NCBI RefSeq assembly: GCF_000003855.2
Contig: NW_003101668.1
Span: 434,001-498,000, forward strand
Source of the DNA: Blastomyces gilchristii SLH14081
Lineage: Eukaryota; Ascomycota; Eurotiomycetes; Onygenales; Ajellomycetaceae
Reading direction: 5' to 3'
Length of the DNA: 64,000 nucleotides
Shown one piece after another: positions 22,401-34,206 of this stretch. The first letter of the stretch is position 1. Every line of letters starts with the position of its first letter. Under the pieces are notes generated by a model. That model made no database searches and was not told where the DNA came from. It saw nothing but the letters and a program-made list of their open reading frames with translations. A program made the translations under genes and the position numbers.

Positions 22401-23039
22401 GATTTTTTTCTTTTTATATTAGTTAGTTATAAGTTTAAGTTTTTAATTATTAATAATTAAAATTGATTTTAAGTTTTCAAAAATTATTGTACAAGTTGTA
22501 ATCAAGTCAGGAATGATATATATATATATATATATTTAACTATCATGATTCACAAATCACTATAATGTATAAGTATCAACATTTTTTCAACATTAATATT
22601 CATAATATTAATATATTTTTAATAATATTATCTGATAATGCAATTTGATAACACTCTCTTTCACAATATTAATATATTTTAAGAAATATGACAGAGATTA
22701 ATCAAGATTATTTATTTACTTTTATACATTAATGATATTCAATCTGAGTTAGTACTAAAATTATAACTAAGCTAAGAAACAAGATTATTTTCTCTTATAT
22801 TAATTCTTCTTACACACATCAGTGATCAGTTATTGAAAATAAATTATTATCTTTCTTAAATTATTATCATATCTTCTGAATTCACTTCTTTCACTTCTTT
22901 TACTTCTATTGAAAATTCATAAACTCTTCAAGAAATCACTGTGAATTACAAAGTCTATATTATTTATAATTCAACACAGAATGCTCTCTTTCAATTATAG
23001 TAAATGATCACTTCATTCTTTATATCTGATTCCAGGTCA

Positions 23040-25280
23040 CAAAATTTATGAAAAACTCAACACAAATATCAAGATGAACTATGAAATAATTATCAATAGA
23101 TTATATTGCAGATTACTGAAGAGTTATCTCTCTACTACAATTACTATAACTCTATTCAGAAACATTCATCATGAACTGATCATGACTCTGAAGGAATTTT
23201 CTGACATCTGAAGTCATCAGAATGCAGATAATAAAAGAAAAATAATCAGAAAATTACTACTGAGCTGATAAGTTACTCTATCAGATAATGATTTTTAATA
23301 ACACTAACTTTCTAATTTGAAGAAAATCATGTGAAAATGATTATATATCAGTACTCTGATTTCACAACTCTCATCTGATAACTTCTGTGAATAATTACTT
23401 TACATATGAATATCTCTGAATCTTTCTCTTCAATCAATTGAAAACTCTGAATTCTGAACACTTCTTCAAATACTTAATTCAAATCTTCATATTTCACATC
23501 AATTCTGTCTTCAGTTCAATCTCAAGACATACTACAAAGTCAATATATAACATCTAGAATCAGAGTTGAAGAATCATCAAAGAGTGTCTCTTACAGTGAA
23601 TGCATGAACTAGTACAAACAATCTTACATTTATAAAAGTTATATGTTATTACATTGATGAGATCTGAACTTATTAAGAGACATTAATTGAATTTGAATCA
23701 TTGATCAGTAGTCATACTGAGAATTATATAGCAGAGATATTAATAACTGTGATTAAAAATAACTATTGAGATATTAGTCTCAGTCTTCTTACAATTATAA
23801 CTGATAATACTGCAAATAACTACACTATGATAAAGAGCTTGAAGCAAAAATTGACTTTGCATTTCTGAAATAATAAACAAGATCATATTCTCTGCATTGC
23901 TCATATGATTCAACTTATGATGCAAACACTGATAAAGAATCTTAATATCAAGATAAAGAATAATGAGATGACTGATTCTTGAGATAAGAATGAGATGAAA
24001 GTGATTACTTAAGTAACTTTTACATTTACTTTATAAAAGATAATGTTTTTTGACAACACTTTTTAATATTGCTTTTTAATAATACTTTTTAATAACACTA
24101 CTGTTAATTTTGAATAGATTGACTAATAATTTAAATATCACAGATTCAAAACATTGCTAATGCAATTTATACCTTCTCTAAACAACAATAATAATTTCAT
24201 GATATTTAATAAATAAATAAATCAGTCACATCACTGAATATGATACAGAATGTTAGAACACAGTGAAGTTCAACATATGAGATGACTGTTCAGACTCTTC
24301 AATTATGTCAGATAATTGATCATTGAGTGCAACACTCTGATTGAGAAAAGATTCAGATATTAAAACTTTCTAATATGAAGTGAACTCAGTTGAAATATGT
24401 GATTGATTTACTGTTTCAGTTTTATAAGATAATAAAGACAGTCTCAATCACTTGTACATCAATGCTGCAGTCAGTCTGATAAATGTATAATAGTTTATTT
24501 ACTCATCTTGAGAAGCAGTTGAATCACTCAAAAAGAAATTCAGTCTGAAATGATGCTATAGCACAGGCTATTATTACTGTAAGAAATAAACTGATATATT
24601 ACTACAGCAAAACTGAACAATTTTTTGCAGAGTACTATGCTGTAGCAGCTCTACTAGATCTCTTTCATTGAGTTAATATCTACACTTCTCAAGATTGAAC
24701 AGAGAAGAAATAAGACTTATATGTTAAATTAACCTGAGACTACTACAATGCCAACTATCAGAGATTTGAATGAGCAGATGTTCAAGATGTGAAGACAGTG
24801 AAATACAATTCCCTAGTAAGTAACAATCTTTGATAACACTTTATATTTCATAGAACTATAATACTAACTTTGAAACAGAACTTGCATACATTGATTACAA
24901 CTGAAAATCAGGCAAAACTACATACTTGTAAAACTGAATTTAATCACTATCTTCAAGATGATTCAACAAATTTACACACTAAATCAATTCTAGAGTTATG
25001 AAAAATTGTTAAGAGTACATATTCAACTGTTGCACTGATGATGTATGATATTCTGATAATTTCATTGACAGGGGTGAGAATGAAGTGAAAGTTCAACTCA
25101 AGTCAAGATATTTATCACTATCATCAGAGACAATTACAAGAAGAAACAATCAAGAAACTCATGATTGTAAAACATAAAATTATCAGACAGTTTAATACCT
25201 CTGATCACAGTATATCAGAGAAGTGTAGTTTTCATGAGAAAGTAAAGAATAAACTTGTACAAGAATGTATTTAGTTATTT
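23040..25280 (+). pseudogene. hAT transposase relic
   Basis: Broken frames read as a hAT transposase. About 23660-23950 gives an RNase H-like fold segment with the typical ITDNTANNYTMIKSLKQKL and DHILCIAHMIQLMMQTLIKNL. About 24590-24820 gives YYSKTEQFFAEYYAVAALLD and the segment before the dimerisation domain, and about 25070-25200 gives the C-terminal dimerisation region (SSQDIYHYHQRQLQEETI). TGA replaces TGG repeatedly and intron-like segments separate the exons. The N-terminal BED-type region is not clear. It cannot make an active enzyme. Confidence 0.75.
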
Positions 25281-25789
25281 CATGAGTGTTATCAATAATT
25301 GTTATCAAATTCTGATTATATAAGCAATCACTGAATGAACTGAATAGAACTGATTTTGATCTTCAGTCTCAGTCTCATTCTGATTTTGAAAGAATGATCA
25401 TCTTTCACAGTTTATTCTGAGAAATTACTCTCATTTCACTGTTCTTGAATTAAATCTGGTCATTTTTCACATCATTTCTCTCAGAAATGGTTCATTTTCA
25501 GATTTTTTTGAGGCTTGGTTCTGGTGGGACTCACGCTAAGAAATGTATGAAATCAGATCAAATGAGATCAAATGTGAAATTCATGGTCCCACCGGCCAGT
25601 CTAGTTGTGTGAGAAGAATTAAATGATTTAGAATAAAATTGAATAGTTTTAATCAATTTCTCTGTAAAAAATTAATTTATTTTTTGTCAGTTTTTCTCTC
25701 AAAAACTGTCATATTATCTGATTTATTATCAATTGATATTATACTTTTCCTCACTGTATTTCAAGAAAGAGATGAAATATGTCAACACA

Positions 25790-28700
25790 CTCTGCTTAAA
25801 TACTCTAATTGCAAAGAAAAACATGCATCTAGCTCAAAAGAATGTATGTTTGCTTCAAGAACTCAAAAGAACTGAAGAAAAGATGAAGCTCAAAGTAAAT
25901 CTAGAACTGAAGAGAATAGTCAAGTCAGTAAACTCATAATTACAAGCTCAAAAAGAAGAAACTCTTGACTATCTAAATCTTCAAACTTCAATTCTTTAGT
26001 TAAATGTAAACAGAATTTGAATTCTCAAACTTCTATTAAGATTAGAGAATTGAGAAATGACTCTGATGATAAACTAGATATAATGTAAGCAGTTAAGATT
26101 TCTACTTTTCAGAATAGTTATAATCTACTATCTGATGATAGTGATTAGATTCTACTCTACTCTCTTTTAGTATGAATATACAATAAAAATAATAAAAAAA
26201 GTGTAAAAACTCTTCAAAAATCACATTTATTCAAAATAATGTGAATAGAAACTCAAATTGTATTTATTCTTGTCTTCAAATTGTATTTAAATAAAAAGTT
26301 AATTTTGTACTGCTTCAGAAGCCGAATTTTAATACTGAGTAAAAATATGTTATTTCTCATTCAAGCTACTACTGCTTTATATCTCAAAAGTCTGAGATAA
26401 AGTCAAGAGTAGTGATCTATGAAAGAAAGAGATCAAGATATCAATTTAATCTAAGATTTGATATTATGTCTGACTCTGATATTCTGGTGAGTGATATTAT
26501 AGATAAAGAGAATAAGTTCAATACTATACAGCTTATAAATATCTATAATGAAAAGTCATTGAAGAAAAATAATAACATCTGAACAATTAATAGAGAATTT
26601 CTGAATATAACTTTATCAAGAAACTCTATAATTGTAGAAGATTTCAATGCACATCATCTCTGATGAAATTCAGAATGTAAAAGAGCAGTAAGAGCTGATA
26701 ATCTGATTGAATGAATCTTTGAGCATTTAATAGATTTGATTAACAAGTCTGATCAACAAACATTCTTTAGAAAAGGCATGAAACAGAAATCTATTATAGA
26801 TCTAATCTTCATGTCACAAAATCTAATGAAAAAAAGACTTGTAAACTGATTTATTAATTCAAATGAGACATCAGAATCAGATCATGAGATTATTCAATTT
26901 AATATTGAACTGAGTGAGAAATAAATGAGTGAAAATACTCTTCTCTCTAATCAGTTTAACTTTGAAAAAGCTGACTGAAAGACAGTTGAAGAAAGTATAA
27001 AACTGTTAAAATGAAAGACAGAGTAAGCTATATTGAAATTCTAGTCAAGATATCTCAAATGAAATGCTTAAGAATAGAGTGAAGCTCATTACATCTATTA
27101 TTCTAGCAAGTGTTAAAGATAATATTTCAAAGAGAAAGTCTTCTGAGTATTCAAAATCTTGATGAAATGAGAATATTACATCTAAAAGAAAACAATTAGC
27201 TACTGCAAGAAGAGATTAAAAGAATGATATAATTTCTGACAAAGAGTTCAAAGCTGTCAGAAATGAATATTTTTCAGATATTAAAAGAGTTAAAACAGAC
27301 TACTGAAATAAATTTCTTGAAGAAGTATAAGAAAAGAAAGTTTTTAAAGCTTTTAACTATACTAAAACAAGAAGTGTAGCAAAACTTTCAATCTTAGAAT
27401 ATGAGTTTCAGAATGAATCATATACAGCAAACTCTTTTAAGAAAAAATGTCAAGCTTTTATAAGAACTCTCTTTCAAAACTCATTAGATTCAGATTTAGA
27501 GAAAGAGAATATATCACTTCTTAACTATATTAATGAAAATGACTGGGAATAGCCTGATCTTACTCAAGATGAATTAGAGTCAGCTATCTTCTCAAGTTCA
27601 GTTAAAACTGCTGCAGGGCCTGATTCAATTAATCACTTGATTATTCAAAATACATACTTCTACTTAAAGAATGAATATTTTGAGCTCTTTTTCAATCTCT
27701 TGAAAAATGAATATCATTCTAAATGCTGAAGAGAAGTCACTGAAGTGATTCTTACAAAATCTAATAGAAACACTTCAATTCTCAAGTTATATAGAGTAAT
27801 ATCTCTATTGAACTGTCTAGAAAAGGTTTTAGAAAAGATAATAGCTACTTAACTATCTTTTATAAGCTCTATCAGTAATTCTCTTTTATTCAGTGAATAA
27901 ATGAGAGATAGAAAACAGTGTTCTGTAATTAATACTGTTCTCTCAGTTATTCATGATATTCAAATAGCAAAGCATGAAGATCTGATCTCAACTGCAGTTT
28001 TTATTAATATAAAAGAAGCATTTAATCATGTTTCAAAGTCAAAGTTAATTCAGATATTGAAGATGTTAAAACTGCTACTTTCTCTAATAAAATGAGTTAA
28101 CTGTTTTATATCTAAAAGAATTATACAACTTTTCTTTGATAAAATGAAATAAGACAAGACTGAGATAAAAATAGAAGTACTGTAAGAATCTTCAATCTCA
28201 CTCATTTTATTTATAATATACACTGCATATCTATTCAAGAATAGAAATATGAGAATAGTGCAATCTTCAACTTATATGAATGATATTGATCTAGTCTACA
28301 GCTTAAAAAATATCAAAGAGAATTTGAAAGTGATTGAAGAAGCTGCAAAGAAAATCTTTGTTAGAGCAGATATCAATTAAATTTAATTTAATATGAATAA
28401 AACTGAGTTAATTCATTTCTTTTCTAGATTTAATGAGAAAGAACTATCTCTAACTCTTTTAAATAGAGAGATTAAACCCAGTGTAAATATCAAATAATTA
28501 GAAGTATGATTAAACTCCAAGTTGAATTTTAAATATCACATTTAACAAAGAACTATCAAGACAGAAAGACTATTGAACAACATAATCAGACTATTAAATA
28601 CAGAGAGAGATCTATTCTTCCAGACTATGAGACAGTTATATATAGCCTGTATTACATCAGTAGCTGATTATAAAGTTCAAGTTTGATGAAATAATCAAGA

Positions 28701-30130
28701 GAATTTCACTGAACTCTTTCAAAGTCTGCAAAACAGAGTCTTGAGAAGAATTCTGAGAGTATTCAAATCATCTCTTATTAAAGCAATGAAAATTGAAGCT
28801 TTAATTCCTTCTTCTGCTATTAGATTTGAAAAGACCTGTATGAACTATACTCTGAGAGTTATAAAGATGAGCTTAAATCATATAATCAGAGAAAGAGTCT
28901 CTTCTTCATTTTCATCAATTAACTCTGAAAATAAACTGAATTGAAATAGATTTCTTGATTGAAATAAAAATAATTCTTCAAAGAAAATATCTTCTCAACT
29001 GTACAGACTATACTCTCTGATTAAAAATCAATTTTCTTCTTTAAATATTGAAAAAGTTAATCATGAGAAGTTATCTCTCTGAAGAGAAAAGCTTGAATCT
29101 CTTATAGACTTATAAATAAGTGAACTATCTAAAGAGAAAGAATATGAACAGCATTTAAAGAGAATTTCTACAATCAATATAAAAGACTCTATTCTGATTT
29201 ATTCAGATGACTCAAAAAATGAGAATTTGAATAGATTAGATACAGACATTGCTTATACTGAAGATAATATCAATTTTATCTCAGATTTCTGAAATTTAGA
29301 CTGTGAATCTGAAGTCTTTGATGCTGAACTATTTGTAATAGTGAAAGCTTTCAAACTCATTGAAATAAAATCTCATAAAAGAGAAAATAGTTTGAAAGAG
29401 ACATAGATATTCTCTAATAATCAAGCTGCTTTAAAAAGACTTAGAAATAGTCAGATTTATAATGATTAAATGAATCTTGAACTGATCTTAAACTCTGTTT
29501 TAAAAATTCAAAAGAAAAGAATATTAAAGCTGATAATTTATCTGCACTGAGTTCCTGCTTATATGAATATTCATGACAATGAATTGACTGATTCAGCTGC
29601 AAAAAAGAGTGCAGAATTAAGCAGATCTATTCAAAAAATTATATTCTGATCTTTTATAAAGAGAAAAATAAAAGAATCTTATTTAGATAAGTGAAATGAA
29701 AGCTGGCAGAAATAAAAGAAGAGTATACATTATTCAAGATTTGAAACAAAACTCAAGTGAAAATCTTGTTTAATTAAATATAAAAAGAAAATATTCTCAT
29801 CTATAATACAGCTGAAACTAGAACATGGCTATTTCAAATCTTATATACAAAGATTTAATGATAGATTTGACTCAATAGAATGCTCATTCTGCAATGCAAA
29901 TGAGAATTCTGAGTATATTATAATACACTGTGCATTATACAATAGTCTCAGAGTCAGATTGAAAGAGAAGTATGATTTAAATCAATTAAATATAAGATTC
30001 TTATTCTCAACTGAGACAGAAATTAAATACTTAATAGACTTTCTATCAGAAACTCAAGCAGCTACAAGAAAATGACTAAATTCAGAAATATCTGAATATG
30101 AAGAGGAGAAAATCAATCAGATATAGTCTG
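25790..30130 (+). pseudogene. LINE copy 1 ORF1 tail and ORF2 (endonuclease, RT, RNase H)
   Basis: A remnant of ORF1 with a zinc-knuckle-like pattern (NCKEKHASSSKEC) lies at about 25790-25860. ORF2 follows: endonuclease with EDFNAHH and the late motif SDHEIIQF (about 26620-26900), reverse transcriptase with KTAAGPDSINHLIIQ (about 27600), IKEAFNHVSKSKL (about 28010) and the YMNDID active-site box (about 28275; the family has YxDD-like residues), RNase H with IYSDDSKN and EVFDAELFVIVKAF (about 29200-29360), and a CSFCNANENSEYIIIHC motif (about 29883-29935). Stops are mainly TGA at Trp positions. Confidence 0.85.
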
Positions 30131-30509
30131 TTAAAACAGCTATATACTATCTTTTAATAATTTGTTTTGTTACAGTCTCTCTTTACTTTATCTTTTTCTT
30201 TCAATTTCTTTCTATCTATCTATTTAATGTATCTATCTTTAAGACTGTATTCTCTTTTCCTTTGTCATGATATTGTCAAATGATTTCAAAGTATCAGAAG
30301 ATGTTAAAACACTGTAATTTGTAAACAGTTTTTATATTCTGAGCTGGAATTTTCTGATTTTGCATATCTGAAATTGATGAATGTATAATAGTTAACTTTA
30401 CAGATGTAGGAAAAACTCTGAGAACTAAAGGTTCTTAGATAGATGTCATAGTCTCTGACTGCATACATCTATAATTGAAGAATAATAATAATAATAAGTC
30501 ATTTGCACA

Positions 30510-32200
30510 CTGTGTTCTGCTTTCTGTATTTCTCTGTGTCTCTCTCTCTCTTTCTGAGAAGTCTTGTGTATGTTGTAATTATATATATAACTCTAAGATT
30601 AGCAGATATTCATTCAGTAACTGTTCTCATTTCTGATTTTGTGATTTTCATATACTAACAATGATTCTTACTTACTTCAGTGTCAGAGACTATTCTAATT
30701 GAAGATAATCATGCTGTTGAAACTACTCTCTCTCACTCTTAAGCTTCTTCTATCACTTTCTCTTTCTCCTCTGCAGAGAAGGTTCTGTGTATATCAGATT
30801 ATAAGTGTTCAGCTCTAAGTGACTTTCATCATTGTTTATTCAGTTCTGTGTCTTCTTCTTCTTTCATTTCTTTCATCTCTGTTTCTTCTGTTTTGACTTC
30901 TGATTCTGTGAGTCTCACACTCTTCTTTAATTTTTCTATATACACATGTACATATTTCTATATTGACATTTCAGCCAGTCTTGTGATAAACAATATTAAT
31001 ATTATACACAGAGTGATAGAGGAATTGAAGACATGTACAGTGTTGTTACAAGAGCAGCTTATAGTTCTCAAATCTCTTACAGAACTCAAGTTTTGAGATT
31101 TTCTTTATTTTTAATGTTTTTCAGATGATATGATGTTGAAAATAGATTAAACATATGATATATAAAAATGAATAAGATGTGTATAATAACATTTGTCTTT
31201 TTACAGTCAATTCTTACAGTTAATAATCAATTCATTATCTCTTTTCTTTCTTATGCTTTTCTTTGTCTGCTAGTCACTACTCTTACATGACCTCTATATA
31301 ATACAGCATTCAGTGACTAAATTTGACAGCTTTTATCTTTTATAATTCTGTCTTACATATTATACTGTCTCTCTTCACTCACTCAGATTACTACAGTAAA
31401 TAGCTTATTAAAACTAATCTCATCTGATCTCTGAGTGTTCTCAGAAGTCAAGATAACTTAATTTCATATATCTGTAAATGTTTCAGATGATTCATTCTCT
31501 GTAATATATGAAATTGAACTGATGTAAACAGTTGAATTTAACTCTGAATCTCTTTTTCTTCTGTAATCTGACTCATATACAAGTCTGTTACTTTGAGACT
31601 GCTCTTTATCACATTATATCTGCTGTCTGCAGTGTGTTATTATATAATCAGCTACAGTCTCATGACTTATTGAAGTATGATATTTGTCTGATTTCTTCAT
31701 TTCTTCTCATTCTTTTCTTATAATTGTGAAAAGCTCAGAATAAGTAAGATTATCTGATTTATAAGCATCTATGATTTCTCTTACTTTATAAGACTTTTCA
31801 ATTATAAGTCTCTTCTTTTTCAACACTAATGATAGTGCTGTAGATAATCATAATTCACTCAGATCTTATATCTTTACTTTTATCAGATATAAATTATTTA
31901 TCAAGTTATATAAGACTTATCTCTCTGATTTCTTCAATGTATAAGTTCTCAGAAAATATGATTTGAGTATTTTATAGAGTTCAAATCATCTAGATTGAAA
32001 CTTCTCAGAACTCTTATTATATATAAGAACTCACATTTCCATCTTAAGACTCAATTTCTTAACTAGTGAGTCTCATATTCTTTTCAATTGAATTGCTCAG
32101 TTCAGGAGTAACTTATTAGCTTTTGCACATGTGTGACTGATCTCTTTTAATCTTGATTTCATATCTGCAACTGTTGCATCTGCAACTGTTATTCCTGCTA
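30510..32200. other. AT-rich unassigned sequence between LINE copy 1 and Gypsy C
   Basis: Continues the LINE target sequence. An 83-codon plus frame at 30848-31096 is Ser/Val-rich at its start and then coiled-coil-like (RVIEELKTCTVLLQEQLIVLKSL), without known family. The right part may be the 3' end of the Gypsy C relic (its integrase tail or chromodomain region on the minus strand), but I could not read a domain or an LTR there. Confidence 0.35.
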
Positions 32201-33701
32201 TATTCACAACTGCTGTTTTCTTTCTCATCTTTTTCAAAGCATTCTCTGAGATGTGCGGATGCAATTCATACAACAGATAGAATGATGAACACTTGAAGAC
32301 TGCATACTGTTAAATCCGCGTGACTAATAGCATCTGCTCAAGATATTCATTTCATAGTCTTATAGACTTACTCACTAGATATTTCATCAGTATATTGTCT
32401 AAGATTTCATTTAAGTATTTCACTTTTCTGTTTATTCATAAGTGATATAACATTGTTCTACAATGTCTTGTCTGTAACTGACTTATAAAATGTCTCACTA
32501 CTTCTTCTATAAGGTTTGTACTGTTATCAGTTAGAATCTTATACAGCATTCTATAGTTAACATAGATTTCATTGTGTAGAAACTTCATCACTATCTTCTC
32601 TATTATCTCTGAAACTGCTTTTATAACTGATCAGTCAGTAGTATAGTCAATAGCAGTGATTATTCAACAGTTTTCATTTAGTGTTTGCAGTAATATGTCT
32701 ATGAGATTTATCTTTCATTGTTTAAACAGTTGTATTATACACTTCATCTGATATTATACTTTCTCACATTCTAATTCTTTCTTAGATTCTTTCACAATCT
32801 GATAATTCAAGTACTCATGAGTATACATCTGAATATTCTCAGTCATGCTTAGTCAGTATACTCTTGATTTAAGTACACTTATGAGTTCAGAGCTTTCTAA
32901 GTGACTGAATTTCAAGCACTTCATTGAGATACTTCAGATATTTATTATATGAGTTTGAAAAGACTAGAATATTATTAAGATATACAAGATATGAGATTTC
33001 ATTCTGTTTATAAAGAATTATATTCATCATCATTTAAAAGATGATGAACACATTTATTAAACTGAATGATATTATTAGAAATTCAAACTTCTCTTATTAT
33101 ATATTAAATATAGTTTATGAAACTGATAGTTCATCTACACAGATCTGTCAGTATTCTGAGAGAAGATTAATCTTTAATAGATATCAGATATTTTCAATTA
33201 TATTCAACTATTATTGAATCTGTGACAGTGAATATTCATTCTTGATTATAAGCTTATTAAGTACTTGATAATCAATACATATCTATCACTTCTCATCTGT
33301 CTTTTTCATAAATAGAACTGAAAAGTCTTATATACTTAATAAGAGTTATATAAGATTATGTTCTAGAAGATCTGTGATCTGACACTTCTGTTCTTTGAGG
33401 TGCATTTGTGACAGAGAGTACACATTCTGATTGACTGGTTTCGTGTCTCTCATATCAATCTCATGTATGAATCCTCATTTCAGTGATAATTTCAGTGAAA
33501 GATCTGTTCAGAAGATCTTTTCATACTTCTTCAGAAGCTTCTTTATATACTTATTCTCTTACATATTCTTTATCTTGATTTTCTTCACTTTCAGATTCTG
33601 TATGATATACAGAATACTTTCAGATGAGATCTTGTGAATTGTTCTCTTTACTTATTAATGTATAAGCAGATTTAATTCTTCTATATCAGAGATGTGAAAT
33701 G
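32200..33701 (-). pseudogene. Gypsy C: RT and integrase relic with RNase H lost
   Basis: Read on the minus strand from 33660: a pre-RT segment (KKYEKIF, then LSLKWGFIHEIDMRDTKPVN with TGA at some Trp positions), then the reverse-transcriptase entry (VLFMKKTDEK, CIDYQVLNKLIIKNEYSLSQI) down to about 32950. Directly after, at about 32900-32700, comes the zinc-binding region before integrase, and at about 32690-32420 the integrase core (AIDYTTD, then KILTDNSTNLIEEVVRHFISQL with the second Asp). The RNase H domain that should lie between is missing, so this copy has an internal deletion. LTRs not found. Confidence 0.75.
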
Positions 33702-34206
33702 TAGACTGACCGTGTGACCGTGTCTGGGACCAGAACCAGATTTTTTGATAGTCTCATTATCAATTTGACTGATCCCATTACACGGTTTTAACATTAGATA
33801 GTAGTCTCATACTGTTTCAGTGGGACTTACTGTCTACTCTTGTCACATTTTCCAAATGAGACCATGATTTCCACTTCTCAATTTAAATTATTTTTATTGC
33901 TTTAAATGACTTTAAATCTCATTTGAGTGTTATCAAAAAGTGTTACTTTTTAAAAAATTAAAAATAGTCTAAAAAAACCTTAAAATGTCTAAAAATAGTA
34001 ACTTTATGCCAAGAATGGGACTAAATGGGACCAAATGAGACCACTTTCTCATTTTTTTCAAGTCATGGTTCCATTTTAAGATCTGATATATAGTCACTTT
34101 ACATGTTTTTTTGATAGCCAGTCCCAGCGGGATTCACGCCAAGAAATGTATGGGACCAGACCAAATGGGACCAAACATGAAATTCATGGTCCCGGCGGCC
34201 AGTCTA
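33702..34206 (+). mobile_element. 505-bp hAT-type MITE, copy D, at a junction
   Basis: Full-length copy of the family with one base fewer in the central A run. Left flank GTGAAATG and right flank GTCTAGAT do not match, unlike the other copies, and the flanks belong to two different Gypsy relics. This suggests a rearrangement at the element. Confidence 0.88.

Larger units (their letters stand above)
19215..25603 (+). mobile_element. hAT-type DNA transposon, full length, inside LINE copy 1
   Basis: Starts TAGACTGACCGTGTGAC and ends CCGGCCAGTCTA; an exact 8-bp duplication GTTGTGTG flanks it (19207-19214 and 25604-25611). LINE copy 2 has the unoccupied site (near 61970, reading ATTGTGTG on the element strand, one RIP-type change). 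Removing the nested MITE leaves about 5.9 kb. It carries an upstream coiled-coil frame (about 21585-22400) and a transposase relic (about 23040-25280). Its ends are shared with the six 506-bp MITEs, so it, or a sister copy, is the probable source of their transposition. Confidence 0.9.
17426..30494 (+). mobile_element. LINE (APE-RT-RNase H type) copy 1, carrying nested insertions
   Basis: A non-LTR retrotransposon flanked by the 15-bp duplication TAAGTCATTTGCACA (17411-17425 and 30495-30509) and ending in an (AAT)n tail, the usual LINE hallmarks. It is interrupted by a MITE (18278-18783) and by the hAT element (19215-25603). Removing these leaves about 6.2 kb, against 7.4 kb in copy 2; most of the difference is a 1453-bp deletion in ORF1. 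Encoded order is ORF1 remnant with zinc-knuckle-like cysteines, then endonuclease, reverse transcriptase, RNase H and a C-terminal CCHC motif, as in the fungal Tad1 clade. All frames are broken by RIP-type changes. Confidence 0.9.

Noticed and set aside
14276..25603. A single 11.3-kb element with 1-kb terminal inverted repeats
   Set aside because: The right end pairs with 19215 through the exact duplication GTTGTGTG, and LINE copy 2 has the empty site there. The left fragment is a separate truncated copy.
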